The notes: generated from the letters alone by a model not told the origin. Counted from the stretch's first letter, positions 16,451 through 25,962 are shown. The stretch is 64,000 nucleotides of DNA from Cellvibrionaceae bacterium (GCA_021151695.1 JAGKWU010000011.1:62001-126000); one strand, 5' to 3'. A program made the numbers and translations.

Positions 16451-18679
16451 TCACATAGCTTCCAGCTTGGCGTACTGAGCCACCAGGCGCTTTTTGCCGA
16501 CCTCAGAAAAATTCACTTCAATAACGCCGTTAGGGCCAGAGCCCTCAAAGCGAATAATAACCCCTTCACCAAACAAACGATGGCGCACTGGCTGGCCCAG
16601 TTTAAATCCGGAATCCTCGCCACTGTCACTCAGGCGCGAACCGCTTAAGGCTTCCCCGCGACCACCGCTACGCTGGAAACTCACCGGACGAGTAACTGCC
16701 GTTTTCAAACGCACTTCCTGAATACAGTCTGCCGGGATTTCACGCACAAAACGCGAGACAGTGTTATGGGTTTCCGCACCGTAAAGACGACGGGTTTCAG
16801 CGTAACTGATAAATAATTTTTTCATGGCGCGCGTGATACCCACATAACAGAGGCGTCGCTCCTCTTCCAGTCGGTCAGGATCATCAGCCGACATTTTGTG
16901 CGGAAACAATCCTTCTTCCACGCCAGCCAAAAATACCAGGGGAAACTCCAAACCTTTCGCCGAGTGCAGCGTCATCAATTGCACCGCATCTTCAAACTCA
17001 TCCGCCTGGGTTTCACCCGCATCGAGTGCCGCGGTATCGAGGAATTGTTGCAGCACGCTCGCATCTTCCTCGCTGTCATCAGCATCAAATGCGCGGCACG
17101 CGGAAATCAATTCCTGCAAGTTTTCGCCGCGAGCCTGGCCTTTTTCACCTTTTTCGTTTTGATGGAACTCGAGTAGGCCGGTATCTTCCAATACGCGTTG
17201 GGCGATTTCATCCAGGCCGGGAGTATCACCATGAACATCAATTTCATTGGCATCATGGGTAAGCTTTTCGATGAGATTTAAAAAGCCCTGCACCGCATTG
17301 CCGGCACGTGCGCTGAACACGCGATTAGCGAGCATTTTTTCCGCCGCCAGCCAGAGTGAGCAACCCTGTTCGCGCGCGAAACTGCGAATATCCTCAATGG
17401 TTTTTCCACCTATGCCACGCGTCGGCACATTGATCACACGCTCAAAGCCAGTGTCGTCGTGACGGTTGGAAATCAGGCGCATGTACGCAATAGCATTTTT
17501 GATTTCGAGTCGATCATAAAAGCGTTGGCCGCCGTAAATGCGATAGGGAATCGCCTCACGCAATAACGCCTCTTCCAATACCCGCGACTGGGCGTTGGAG
17601 CGATATAAAATCGCGCAGGAATTTTTGGCGTTGCCCTGCTTTGTCCAGTCCTGAATGCGTTCAACAATAAAGCGCGCTTCATCCTGTTCGTTGTAGCCGG
17701 CATAGAGCGAAATGGTCTCGCCCTTGTCGCCTTCGGTCCAGAGATTTTTGCCAAGGCGCCCGGCGTTATTGGCAATCACACCATTGGCAGCGTTAAGGAT
17801 ATTGGCCGTGGAGCGGTAATTTTGCTCCAGTCGAATTGTTTGCGTGTGTGCAAAATCCTGCGCAAAGCGCTGGATATTTTCGATCTTGGCGCCGCGCCAG
17901 CCGTAAATGGATTGGTCATCATCACCCACGGCGGATACACAGCAACTGGTACCGGCGAGCATACGCAGCCAGGCGTACTGCACGCTGTTGGTATCCTGGA
18001 ATTCGTCGACGAGAATAAACGGAAAGCGATTGCGGTAATGCTCAAGAATGTGCGGTTTGTTGAGCCAGAGTTCGTGAGCGCGCAACAGAATTTCCGCAAA
18101 ATCCACCATGCCGCCGCGCTGGCAATCGGCCTCGTAGGCGCGATAAATCTGCAGCATCACACGCACAAAAGGATCGCCAGTCTCCTGGATGTGTTGCGGG
18201 CGCAAGCCCTCATCTTTTTGGCCGTTGATATACCACTGCGCCTGTTTGGGCGGCCATTTGTCTTCGTCGATATTCAAATTCTGGCAGATGCGTTTGATCA
18301 GCCGCAGCTGGTCATCGCTATCGAGTATCTGGAAATTTTGCGGCAGATTGGCGTCTTGCCAGTGAGCCTTGAGCAGGCGATGGGCAATACCGTGGAAAGT
18401 CCCCACCCACATACTGCGCGTATTGATATGTTGATGTTGCGAGCCAAACAATTCATCGAGACGGGCGCGCATTTCACGTGCAGCCTTATTGGTGAACGTC
18501 ACCGCCATAATGGAGTAAGGCGACAAGCGTTCCACCTGGATCAACCAGGCGATACGATGCACCAGCACACGGGTTTTACCACTGCCAGCGCCAGCCAGAA
18601 TCAGCTGATTGCAGGCCGGGGCGGATACCGCCTCGCGTTGGGCGTCATTGAGGCCGTCGAGAAGAAAGGAGAGTTCCAT
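16451..18679 (-). CDS. uvrD: DNA helicase II UvrD
   Basis: A 3'-to-5' superfamily 1 helicase for nucleotide excision and mismatch repair. The 742 residues begin MELSFLLDGLNDAQREAV, matching the usual start. Motifs seen: Walker A AGAGSGKT, Ia TFTNKAAREM, II DEFQD, III GDDDQSIYGWRGA, IV EQNYRS, V LMTLHSAKGLEFP and VI YVGITRA. The C-terminal tail ends with the VIRFEGSGPNGVIEVNF-type beta segment typical of UvrD. I chose the ATG at 18679; an ATG two codons upstream (18685) is equally possible by ribosome-site quality. It faces the regulator upstream gene with a shared terminator. Confidence 0.95.
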   Translation of the reverse strand: MELSFLLDGLNDAQREAVSAPACNQLILAGAGSGKTRVLVHRIAWLIQVERLSPYSIMAVTFTNKAAREMRARLDELFGSQHQHINTRSMWVGTFHGIAHRLLKAHWQDANLPQNFQILDSDDQLRLIKRICQNLNIDEDKWPPKQAQWYINGQKDEGLRPQHIQETGDPFVRVMLQIYRAYEADCQRGGMVDFAEILLRAHELWLNKPHILEHYRNRFPFILVDEFQDTNSVQYAWLRMLAGTSCCVSAVGDDDQSIYGWRGAKIENIQRFAQDFAHTQTIRLEQNYRSTANILNAANGVIANNAGRLGKNLWTEGDKGETISLYAGYNEQDEARFIVERIQDWTKQGNAKNSCAILYRSNAQSRVLEEALLREAIPYRIYGGQRFYDRLEIKNAIAYMRLISNRHDDTGFERVINVPTRGIGGKTIEDIRSFAREQGCSLWLAAEKMLANRVFSARAGNAVQGFLNLIEKLTHDANEIDVHGDTPGLDEIAQRVLEDTGLLEFHQNEKGEKGQARGENLQELISACRAFDADDSEEDASVLQQFLDTAALDAGETQADEFEDAVQLMTLHSAKGLEFPLVFLAGVEEGLFPHKMSADDPDRLEEERRLCYVGITRAMKKLFISYAETRRLYGAETHNTVSRFVREIPADCIQEVRLKTAVTRPVSFQRSGGRGEALSGSRLSDSGEDSGFKLGQPVRHRLFGEGVIIRFEGSGPNGVIEVNFSEVGKKRLVAQYAKLEAM

Positions 18680-18799
18680 AAGCATTTGCCAGGGGGGATC
18701 AAAAACAAGGCTGAATTCTACTGGCTATGCGTACATATTGCTATGCAGCTGCCGCCTGGGATGAAAAAAGCGGCAACTGCAGTGGCCTGGATGAAGGAC

Positions 18800-20041
18800 T
18801 TAATAGCCCTTGGTCGGCTGGGGTAAATCCGGCAGCGTGGGTGAGGAAAGTTGCAGGGCAGCTTGATAGACTTCCATGCTTTTCTGGGTATCGCCCAGGT
18901 TGTACAGCAGACGCGCCAGCTCGCCGTAGGTTTCCGGATCCTTTTTGACAGCCAGGCTACGCTGGAAATAATCACGCGCAACGCCCCAAAGCTGGTTGCG
19001 CAAGCTCAGGCGGCCCAAGGTGCGCAGCAGTGCAGCATTTTGTGGATAGTATTTCAGCCAGCTTTCCGCCGCGCGCATGGCATCGCCCAAATCGGCAACA
19101 CGCAGCGAGCCATAGAGATCTGCCAATTGGTCATCCCAGCTTTTACCGAGGGATTTGCGCAGCAGGGTTTCCGCTTCCTGATCCTGCAAGTTATCGATGA
19201 GCGCACGCGCATAGGCGGCGATGACACGAGCAACGCGCTGCTGGTAAGGCGGCACCCGCCCCCAGGCTTTGCGCAAAATATTCAGGCGCTCCACGACTGC
19301 CGCACGCGCTGCAAACTCACTCGCCAATTGCAATTGCCCCACGGCAACCGAAGATTCCATTTCATGGATGTCTGCGACAGGGCAGAGTTTGTATTTGCGG
19401 ATTTGCGGCAGTATATCGCCCAGCGCAATCCAATCCTGGCGCGCTTCATAAACTTCGCGCAGTGCACTCATGACAATCGCATTGCGCGGTGCTTTTTGCT
19501 GCAGTGCCAACAGAATAATTTTGGCTTGCTCGTAACGGCCGCTAGCCATTTCCATACGCGCCTGGGCAACACCAATGGGCACTGCATTCTGGCCGTGTTT
19601 TTTCTGCGCTTCATTGAGAATGCGCAATGCTTCTTCCTGATCGCCCAGCTCGACGCTGGCGCGCGCAGCAGCGAGGTAATTCACCAGCGGCGACTCGACT
19701 TTATTGGCGGTGCGTAATAATTTTTTGCGCGCATGCAGCCAATCGCCCGACAAAAAATCGATCATGCCACTCGCACTGCGCTTGCTCGCACGCTCGGCAG
19801 TGCCAAACACAAAAAAGTCAGTAATGTTTTGCGCGATGGACCAGCTCACATGCACAAAACGGCGCAACAGCCACCAGATAATCGCAATCGCAAGCACGGC
19901 AAAACAGGCGAACCACAAACTGGTTTCCACCGTTTTTTGGCCGAGGATCACCAGTACATAGCCAGCGTCGGGGCCGATAATATCAAAGCCCCAGAGCGCC
20001 AGCAGAATCAGCAAGAGCCCATAGACGAGCAAGCGTTTCAT
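18800..20041 (-). CDS. hemY: HemY-like inner-membrane TPR protein
   Basis: About 413 residues. Two membrane helices (about 2-20 and 38-60) anchor it in the inner membrane and the rest is a tetratricopeptide-type helical domain facing the periplasm. This is the HemY of heme operons, unrelated to the Bacillus HemY oxidase; its role in porphyrin synthesis is not well defined. It ends the hemC-hemD-hemX-hemY operon and its start overlaps the hemX stop (TGATG). A GTG at 20044 is one codon further upstream. The last two-thirds hold repeated LGD/AL..L patterns. Confidence 0.88.
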   Translation of the reverse strand: MKRLLVYGLLLILLALWGFDIIGPDAGYVLVILGQKTVETSLWFACFAVLAIAIIWWLLRRFVHVSWSIAQNITDFFVFGTAERASKRSASGMIDFLSGDWLHARKKLLRTANKVESPLVNYLAAARASVELGDQEEALRILNEAQKKHGQNAVPIGVAQARMEMASGRYEQAKIILLALQQKAPRNAIVMSALREVYEARQDWIALGDILPQIRKYKLCPVADIHEMESSVAVGQLQLASEFAARAAVVERLNILRKAWGRVPPYQQRVARVIAAYARALIDNLQDQEAETLLRKSLGKSWDDQLADLYGSLRVADLGDAMRAAESWLKYYPQNAALLRTLGRLSLRNQLWGVARDYFQRSLAVKKDPETYGELARLLYNLGDTQKSMEVYQAALQLSSPTLPDLPQPTKGY

Positions 20042-21114
20042 CACTTGCCTCCCTGACGGCTAAATGCCAAACGATCTTTCTGCCGCAAATAATCTTTTAC
20101 CAGCGCTGCCGAGCCGGAGAAATCCGGCAGCGGTTGTTGCACATTATTTTTCTTCATCTGATCCAGATCATTGAGCACGATTTGCGCTTGATCATTCAGC
20201 GGATAGTAATCGCGAATCCAGTTTTGCGCTTTGTCCAGGCTGGCGAGATAAACATGCTGCTCTTCACGCAGCAAACCTATCTGGGCTTGCTCCAGCATCA
20301 AGCGCAAATTTTGTTTGAGATACATTTGGTCTTCCGGTGGCAAAATCGCGTCCACACGGCGACCTTGGTCGCGCACACGCACATAGGCGCTCAACTTGTG
20401 CCAGGCGCGCAGGCCAAACAATTTCACGCGTTGACCAAAGCTCGGATTAGTCGCGTCTTCACCTTGATCCAATTCCGCGGCGGTCTCTTCATCTTCCGCC
20501 ACCAACGGTTCGATCAGGGGCAGGTTTTCAATTTGCTGGGTGAGTGCGAGGAGTTGTAAATAAATGCCCTCGCGATCCACTTTGTTCGCCAATTTGAGCG
20601 CTTCAATTTCTTCAGTGAGTTTTTTACGCACGGGGAACAAATCTGCACTTTGCAATTCGGCGAGCACACCGTTAGCAGAATCCGCCAGCGCGAGCGATGC
20701 CTGGGCTTCGTGTTCCAGCAGGATGCGCTGGTTGGCCATGCGCAGCAGGTAATCGACTTCTGCCAATTTCCAATCGTCGCGATTCAAATTGGTGAGCGCG
20801 AGCACTTTTGACGCCGTGCTATCCAAACGTTGAGTCAGCTCGGTGATATCACCCTGCTGTTGTTTTTGCTGGAGCGCGAGATTGTCAGCCAATTTGGCTT
20901 CCAGGGCACGCTGCGCCTGTTGATTGACCGTCGCTTGCGTTACCAGGCCATTTTTGAGTTTTTTCAGCTCCTGTTGTTGCCACCAGAAAGCCAGGGCCAC
21001 CGCCACAACCACCAACAGCAATACAACCCAAAGCCCAAAGGAGGATTTGGCTTTGGGGGCAGTAGCGGGGAGACGGGGTTCATCAGTTTGCACTGAAGTA
21101 TTCTGATCACTCAC
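20041..21114 (-). CDS. hemX: HemX, uroporphyrinogen III methyltransferase-like membrane protein
   Basis: A 357-residue HemX homologue. It has a short cytoplasmic start, one membrane helix (about 27-45, LWVVLLLVVVAVALAFWW) and a long periplasmic part with a coiled coil (about 50-120, rich in Gln, Lys and Leu) followed by the HemX domain. The conserved NRDDWKLAEVDYLLRMANQR segment is visible in part. Despite the annotated name, the protein lacks the SAM-dependent methyltransferase fold; its role is thought to be structural or regulatory in heme synthesis. It lies 32 bases after hemD and overlaps hemY. Confidence 0.88.
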   Translation of the reverse strand: MSDQNTSVQTDEPRLPATAPKAKSSFGLWVVLLLVVVAVALAFWWQQQELKKLKNGLVTQATVNQQAQRALEAKLADNLALQQKQQQGDITELTQRLDSTASKVLALTNLNRDDWKLAEVDYLLRMANQRILLEHEAQASLALADSANGVLAELQSADLFPVRKKLTEEIEALKLANKVDREGIYLQLLALTQQIENLPLIEPLVAEDEETAAELDQGEDATNPSFGQRVKLFGLRAWHKLSAYVRVRDQGRRVDAILPPEDQMYLKQNLRLMLEQAQIGLLREEQHVYLASLDKAQNWIRDYYPLNDQAQIVLNDLDQMKKNNVQQPLPDFSGSAALVKDYLRQKDRLAFSRQGGK

Positions 21115-21146
21115 GGTCTTACACCTTTTGTTAGCGTAGATTTAGC

Positions 21147-21971
21147 TTAAAGCGTTAGGTTATGGTTTAAATCTATCAGTCCCTGCAACATACAGGCATC
21201 AGTTGCATTGTGCGCTGCCATTACTCTTGTCAAGCCGGCAGCGCGGGCCAGTTCCAGCACTCGCTGGCTGGGCACCAGCAGATAGCAATGGTTTAGCACA
21301 GATTGGCGCTCGCCCAGCACAATTTTCAAATTCTCTAATGCCTCACCACTGTGCAGCGTAATGATGACCGGTAGATGATCAGTTGTAGAGGCTATCAGCG
21401 AAGCAAAGCTTGCGGCAGCAGATTCCGGCAAACAGCGCTGATAGAGCTCACAATAATCGACCTGGGCACCGCGCTCTGCCAACGCCTGGCCCATCTGCGG
21501 GCGACCGCCCCGGCCACGCATAATCAAAATCCGCTCACCTGCCACCTGCTGTAAACCTGGCGCTTGCAACAGCGCTTCACTGGTCATAGCGCCGGTCTGG
21601 CTGCTGGCCAAATCCGTTACCGGAAAGTCCCGCGCCAGCAACTGGCGCGCCGTGGTTTCGCCCACCGCAAAAAAAGCGACGCCTATGGGCAACTGCGGCC
21701 AGTAATTTTCAATCCAGTCACAACCGTATTCCACCGCGTTCTGGCTGACGAAGATAACTTTCTGGTAGCGGTCCAGCTCCAGCACACCATTCTTGATCGC
21801 CTGCTGCTCTTCGGGTTCATGCAAGGGGCGTATATCCAGCAGGGGAATGCATTCCACCTGGGCCCCCTGTGCGCGCAATTGCTCTGCCCAAGGCAGCCCC
21901 TGGGCGAGCGGACGAGTCACAACGATCTGTACTCCGCTCAGCGCGCCCGTTATTTTTTCATTGCTTGCCAT
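21147..21971 (-). CDS. hemD: Uroporphyrinogen-III synthase
   Basis: HemD cyclises hydroxymethylbilane, inverting ring D to give uroporphyrinogen III. The 274 residues form the two-lobed HemD fold. Weakly conserved family sites can be seen (VTRPLAQG near the N-terminus, VSQNAVEYG mid, and a C-terminal MAAHNATDACM). The ATG at 21971 overlaps the hemC stop by one base (TGATG), a sign of translational coupling. Members of this family vary greatly in sequence, so the operon position is the strongest evidence. Confidence 0.92.
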   Translation of the reverse strand: MASNEKITGALSGVQIVVTRPLAQGLPWAEQLRAQGAQVECIPLLDIRPLHEPEEQQAIKNGVLELDRYQKVIFVSQNAVEYGCDWIENYWPQLPIGVAFFAVGETTARQLLARDFPVTDLASSQTGAMTSEALLQAPGLQQVAGERILIMRGRGGRPQMGQALAERGAQVDYCELYQRCLPESAAASFASLIASTTDHLPVIITLHSGEALENLKIVLGERQSVLNHCYLLVPSQRVLELARAAGLTRVMAAHNATDACMLQGLIDLNHNLTL

Positions 21972-22927
21972 CAGTCTTCTGCGGCGCCGTCCGCGCTTTG
22001 GTAGACATCCGCCAGGATTTTATCCGCACCTGCGGCCAGCAGTCTGTTCGCCAGCGCAACTCCCATAAGCTCACCTTCGTCGACGCCACCGCGAATATCA
22101 TCGCGCAACATGAGTTCACCATCGGGAGAACCCACCAAGCCACGCAACCAGAGACCATCGTCGGTATGAATGGCGTAACAGGCGATAGGCACCTGGCAAC
22201 CGCCCTGCAACTGGCGATTCATGGCGCGTTCGGCCAGTACTTGCTGTGCCGTGGGCACATGATGCAAAGGTGCCAGCAATGCGCGCGTAGCCTCATCGCC
22301 AATACGGCATTCGATACCCACAGCACCTTGTCCACCGGCAGGCAGCGAGGTTTCTACCGCGATAAGCGAACTGATACGTTCGCCCAACTCAAGGCGAATG
22401 AGACCAGCAGCCGCGAGAATAATTGCATCGTAATCGCCGTTATCGAGTTTTTGTAGACGGGTCTGCACGTTGCCGCGCAGGAATTTAACCTGCAGATCCG
22501 GCCGCGCAGCCAATAGCTGGCATTGGCGACGCAAGCTCGAGGTACCCACCACACTGCCCGCGGGTAACTCATCCAGCGCTTTAAAATGATTGGATACAAA
22601 CGCATCGCGCGCATCTTCGCGCGGGCAAATGGTCGCCAGGCCCAGGCCTTCGGGGAACTCCATGGGCACATCTTTCATGGAGTGCACCGCTATATCGGCC
22701 TCATCCGCCAGCAGCGCTTGCTCCAACTCTTTCACAAACAAACCCTTGCCACCCACTTTCGCCAGAGGTACGTCGAGGATTTTGTCACCGCGGCTGGTGA
22801 GCGGCACCAGTTGTATATCCAGTTGGGGATGATGTTTAAGTAACTCAGCCTTGACGTACTCTGCTTGCCAGAGGGCCAGGAGGCTTTTACGGGTGGCGAT
22901 ACGCAGGCGGGCTTTAGGTGCGGACAT
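21971..22927 (-). CDS. hemC: Hydroxymethylbilane synthase (porphobilinogen deaminase)
   Basis: HemC joins four porphobilinogen units into hydroxymethylbilane. The 318 residues include the catalytic Asp86 (HSMKDVP), arginine-rich substrate sites (TSSLRR, RGNVQTR) and Cys244 in the LQGGCQVPIA motif, which carries the dipyrromethane cofactor. All key residues are intact. First gene of the hemCDXY operon; no promoter was identified in the 112 bases upstream. Confidence 0.96.
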   Translation of the reverse strand: MSAPKARLRIATRKSLLALWQAEYVKAELLKHHPQLDIQLVPLTSRGDKILDVPLAKVGGKGLFVKELEQALLADEADIAVHSMKDVPMEFPEGLGLATICPREDARDAFVSNHFKALDELPAGSVVGTSSLRRQCQLLAARPDLQVKFLRGNVQTRLQKLDNGDYDAIILAAAGLIRLELGERISSLIAVETSLPAGGQGAVGIECRIGDEATRALLAPLHHVPTAQQVLAERAMNRQLQGGCQVPIACYAIHTDDGLWLRGLVGSPDGELMLRDDIRGGVDEGELMGVALANRLLAAGADKILADVYQSADGAAED

Positions 22928-23038
22928 AGGCGGACATCACAGACAAGGGGGTAAGAAAATTCAGGCTGCATCATAACACCTGAAGTGAACAAAGGGCTGC
23001 AGGCAATCGCCTGCAGTGGTTGAAACCAGTTACCCTTA

Positions 23039-23071
23039 ATAAAAAACGCCAGCTACTGAATGTAGCTGGCG
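23039..23071 (-). terminator. Intrinsic terminator after the sodium:solute symporter gene
   Basis: Read leftward, CGCCAGCTAC (23071-23062) and GTAGCTGGCG (23056-23047) form a 10-bp stem with a 5-base loop, followed by a T-run (23046-23041). Confidence 0.88.
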
Positions 23072-23095
23072 CTCCTCAAACCAGACCCGAGACTA

Positions 23096-24547
23096 TTAAA
23101 TACTGACGCCTTCCGCCAGTTTGTAGTGCTTGCCATGCTTATTGGCGAGCAACTGCTTAGCCAATGAACCTGCCACCATGCCGATAGTGCCCATCAACAG
23201 GCCGGCCAACTGCGCGGGGAAAGCCTCACCCAAATCAGTGGCCAAAAACGCTATCCAGGTAACCAGGCCCAAAGCGATCGACAAAATTGCCCCTTGCGTT
23301 GTTGCGCGTTTCCAATAGAGACCAAATACCAGCGGAACAAATGCGCCCACCAAAGTCACCTGATAGGCACTGGATACCATTTCATAAATAGAAGTGCCCT
23401 GCAGTGCAATCGCATAACCGCACACGCAAATGCTGAAGGTTAAAACCGCTATACGCATGGTGCGCAATTCCTGTTTGTCACTCACCCGCGGAAAAAATTG
23501 TCGCCAGATGTTTTCAACAAAAGTAACGGAAGGCGCGAGCAGCGTAGCAGAGGCGGTGGATTTGAGCGCAGACAGAAGCGCACCAAAGAAAATTACCTGC
23601 ATCACAAACGGCATATGCTCCAACACAAGCGTAGGGATTACTTTTTGCGGATCTTCAGAGATCAATTGCTGGGCTTTTTCCGGCATGATGATGAGCGCGC
23701 TAGTCACCAAAAACATAGGCACAAACGCAAACAAAATATAACTCAAACCACCAATGACTGGACCATGGGTAGCAGCGCGCTGGTCTTTGGCAGACATCAC
23801 CCGTTGAAACACGTCTTGCTGGGGAATCGAGCCCAACATCATGGTGATGGCCGCCGCAATGAAGAAGGTTACCTCTTTGAAACTGGGCTCAGGCATAAAG
23901 CGGAAGAGATCTTTGCTCTGTGCGAGGGAGATAACCTTGTCAGCACCGCCGGCGAGATTGGCCGCAACCACCGCGATAATCGTGAGCCCCACAACCAAAA
24001 TAATCATCTGCACGAAATCAGTAACTGCCACCGACCACATACCGCCGAACAATGTGTACGCGAGAATAGATGCTGTGCCAATAATCATACCGACAGGAAC
24101 GGTAATAGCACCATCAGAGAGCAAATTAAACACGAGCCCCAGCGCGGTAACCTGAGCGGAAACCCATCCCAAATAACTCAAAATAATCGTAAAAGAACAG
24201 ATCACTTCCACACTGCGACCATAGCGCTCACGGTAGTAGTCGCTAATCGTCAACAGTGTCATCTTGTAGAGTTTGGCTGCGAAAAATACTCCCACCAAAA
24301 TCAAACAGGTACCGGCGCCGAACGGATCTTCCACGATGCCGTTCAATCCTGACTCGACAAAACGCGCAGGAATTCCCAGCACAGTCTCGGAACCAAACCA
24401 GGTTGCAAAGGTAGTTGTGATCACCATCACCAATGGCAAATGGCGGCCAGCAATAGCGAAGTCAGCGGTATTTTTAACTCGTCTGGCAGCCCACAGGCCT
24501 ATGGCGATCGTAAAAAACAGATACAGGAAAACGAGACTTAACAACAT
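23096..24547 (-). CDS. Sodium:solute symporter family (SSS) transporter
   Basis: A 483-residue inner-membrane transporter with about 13 hydrophobic helices, of the SSS family that moves sugars, amino acids, proline, pantothenate or acetate with Na+. The signature pattern of the family is present: a first helix (FLYLFFTIAIGLWAARR), then the GRHLPLVMVITTTFATWFGSETVLG segment, read in part, and a conserved GG..W..TDF segment (LFGGMWSVAVTDFVQM). Substrate cannot be deduced. No genes of one pathway adjoin it; the leftward neighbour is hemC and the rightward one encodes the SutA-like protein. A terminator follows. Confidence 0.9.
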   Translation of the reverse strand: MLLSLVFLYLFFTIAIGLWAARRVKNTADFAIAGRHLPLVMVITTTFATWFGSETVLGIPARFVESGLNGIVEDPFGAGTCLILVGVFFAAKLYKMTLLTISDYYRERYGRSVEVICSFTIILSYLGWVSAQVTALGLVFNLLSDGAITVPVGMIIGTASILAYTLFGGMWSVAVTDFVQMIILVVGLTIIAVVAANLAGGADKVISLAQSKDLFRFMPEPSFKEVTFFIAAAITMMLGSIPQQDVFQRVMSAKDQRAATHGPVIGGLSYILFAFVPMFLVTSALIIMPEKAQQLISEDPQKVIPTLVLEHMPFVMQVIFFGALLSALKSTASATLLAPSVTFVENIWRQFFPRVSDKQELRTMRIAVLTFSICVCGYAIALQGTSIYEMVSSAYQVTLVGAFVPLVFGLYWKRATTQGAILSIALGLVTWIAFLATDLGEAFPAQLAGLLMGTIGMVAGSLAKQLLANKHGKHYKLAEGVSI

Positions 24548-24923
24548 AATGCTGGCCCCTTGGCTAATTCAAAAAAAGTTGGCACCTGATCTGAAAGCAA
24601 AAACCCGGCCTGAAGTGGGGCGCGCAGCTCTCTCACCTTGTCAGTACACCTGAAAAAATATGTGGGAAGAAATGATCGCGATTGCTGTCCTCACCTGCAG
24701 ATTTTTTATTGGCACTGCCTGCAGGTTTTATTGATGGATAAGGGACTCTCGGATCCATTAAACCGGCATTAGTTGCCGGGACGCCGGCTGGCGCCGGGCG
24801 GCATGCATTTTAATAAAATTTTGCGCACAAAATCCAGTCGCCAACGAGCAGGAACCAGAGCTTATGAGGAGATAAAAAGAACTTGGCCCCGCAGTGCGAG
24901 GCCAAAGTCTGGAAGGAGTGTTC
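24548..24923. other. 376-base intergenic region between the SSS transporter and sutA
   Basis: No gene found. It holds the sutA terminator (24873-24905) and two adjacent GC-rich hairpins on an AT-rich background: CCGGCA-TTAGT-TGCCGG (24763-24779) and CCGGC-TGGC-GCCGG (24784-24797). The symporter promoter should lie here but I identify no clear -10/-35. Confidence 0.45.
24873..24905 (-). terminator. Intrinsic terminator after sutA
   Basis: Read leftward, TTGGCCTCGC (24905-24896), loop ACT, GCGGGGCCAA (24892-24883), one G-T wobble; then GTTCTTTTTAT. Stem is strong, the T-run starts three bases after it. Confidence 0.78.
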
Positions 24924-25238
24924 TTAAATGGGGCGACCACCGTAATCGGGGGCGGGCTTCTTTGGCGGATCCGCAGTCACATTGGGTGGAATCTCATTGA
25001 TCTTGCCACCGCGAGCCAGGAAAGCTGCAACCTGGTCTTCCAGCTCATCGCGCGCCTTTTGGCGTGAAGCAATACTGAAATCCTCCAGCGCTTCAGTGGC
25101 CGCAGCCGCAGCCGCCTTTCCACCTGACTTATATTCGGCGTCGTCGCTATCACCAGACTCCTCATCGGCGTCTTCGACATCACCGTCGTCTATCGGCTCT
25201 TCGATTTCGTCTTCTTCGTTAATGAGATCATCGCTCAT
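24924..25238 (-). CDS. sutA: SutA-like RNA polymerase-associated acidic protein
   Basis: A 104-residue very acidic protein: an Asp/Glu-rich N-terminal third (about 1-45), a central alanine-rich stretch and helix (IASRQKARDELEDQVAAFLARGG), and a conserved tail NEIPPNVTADPPKKP..YGGRPI. The tail is nearly the same as in Pseudomonas SutA (survival under transition), a disordered protein that binds RNA polymerase and raises expression of housekeeping and stress genes during very slow growth. Location next to glnK-amtB also matches Pseudomonas, as I recall. Start: the ATG at 25238 follows a good AGGTGAAAGT ribosome site; an upstream ATG at 25271 has none. Function by homology is inferred. Confidence 0.82.
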   Translation of the reverse strand: MSDDLINEEDEIEEPIDDGDVEDADEESGDSDDAEYKSGGKAAAAAATEALEDFSIASRQKARDELEDQVAAFLARGGKINEIPPNVTADPPKKPAPDYGGRPI

Positions 25239-25623
25239 ACTTTCACCTGCATTCAATATTTCTTGGGTCAATCTAATTAGCTAACCGGTGTAACCCTCGG
25301 CTTCGCCTAATTTATAGCTCAGAGGTTTATAGACGTCATCCAAGCGATTGCAAATTTTTAGGCTTTTTTTCTCTTAAGGTCAAGCCGTCAAAATATTCCA
25401 GTTATTAACTGGGCAATCGCCGGCATTTTACTGGTGCAGCCGCGAAGCGCAACACCTTCGCCCGCAAAAAAATGGGCTTATTTTGATGGGCAAAGCCTGT
25501 GCCAAAACTATTTATGACAGTTTTGCTTCGCCCAAAATTCAGCCACTCGAATCGAATTTGGTCATTTTATAAGTAAAAAAAAGCGCACCCTATGGTGCGC
25601 TTTTAATTGGTAGCGAAGCTTGA
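25239..25623. other. 385-base intergenic region between sutA and the first PII gene
   Basis: No gene seen. It contains the terminator of the PII gene (25576-25604), and the remainder should hold the sutA promoter. I recognise no -10/-35 or -24/-12 pair. A short word ATGGGC occurs twice near 25468-25486 without clear meaning. Confidence 0.35.
25576..25604 (-). terminator. Intrinsic terminator after the first PII gene
   Basis: Read leftward, AAGCGCACC (25602-25594), loop ATAG, GGTGCGCTT (25589-25581) and a T-run (25580-25575). Perfect 9-bp stem. Confidence 0.88.
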
Positions 25624-25962
25624 TTAGATAGCTTCTGAACCTGTTTCGCCAGTGCGTATACGAATGATCTCTTCCAGCGGAGCGATAAAAATTTTACCGT
25701 CGCCAATTTTACCTGTGTGAGCCGCTTTGCTGATAGCTTCTACCGCCTGCTCAACCATGGAGTCATCCACAGCCAGCTCAAGTTTTACTTTTGGCAAAAA
25801 ATCCACAACATATTCGGCACCGCGATAGAGTTCGGTGTGGCCCTTCTGGCGACCAAAACCTTTCACTTCAGTTACGGTCATGCCTGTTACACCCACTTCA
25901 GATAAAGCGGTACGCACATCGTCCAATTTGAACGGTTTTACAACAGCAGTAATCAGTTTCAT
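25624..25962 (-). CDS. PII nitrogen regulatory protein (GlnK/GlnB type)
   Basis: A 112-residue PII protein, which senses 2-oxoglutarate, ATP/ADP and, through uridylylation, glutamine, and controls ammonium uptake and nitrogen metabolism. The T-loop runs KGFGRQKGHTELYRGAEY, with the uridylylation site Tyr51 in place; TGKIGDGKIFI gives the B-loop and RIRTGETG the C-loop. It lies between sutA and amtB with its own terminator and a 320-base region upstream, unlike the other PII gene, which pairs with amtB. It differs from that one at about one-third of positions. Which is GlnB and which GlnK cannot be said from sequence alone. Confidence 0.93.
   Translation of the reverse strand: MKLITAVVKPFKLDDVRTALSEVGVTGMTVTEVKGFGRQKGHTELYRGAEYVVDFLPKVKLELAVDDSMVEQAVEAISKAAHTGKIGDGKIFIAPLEEIIRIRTGETGSEAI

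Noticed and set aside
18760..18790. Hairpin GCAGCTGCCGC/GCGGCAACTGC after hemY as a terminator
   Set aside because: Stem is imperfect and the T-run lies inside the loop, not after the stem, so I do not call it.
17822..18826. Long opposite-strand reading frame over uvrD and hemY
   Set aside because: It is a shadow of uvrD; the uvrD frame shows all helicase motifs and the opposite frame has no family pattern. The same applies to long antisense frames over the symporter (11698-12774), the hybrid kinase (8664-9533), the symporter at 23498-24352 and rep (33272-34117).
24583..24710. Sigma-54-like words TTGGCAC in the sutA-symporter gap
   Set aside because: At 24585 the -12 partner is GA rather than GC, and at 24704 the spacing is 8 instead of 10. 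Both also point right, away from the leftward symporter.
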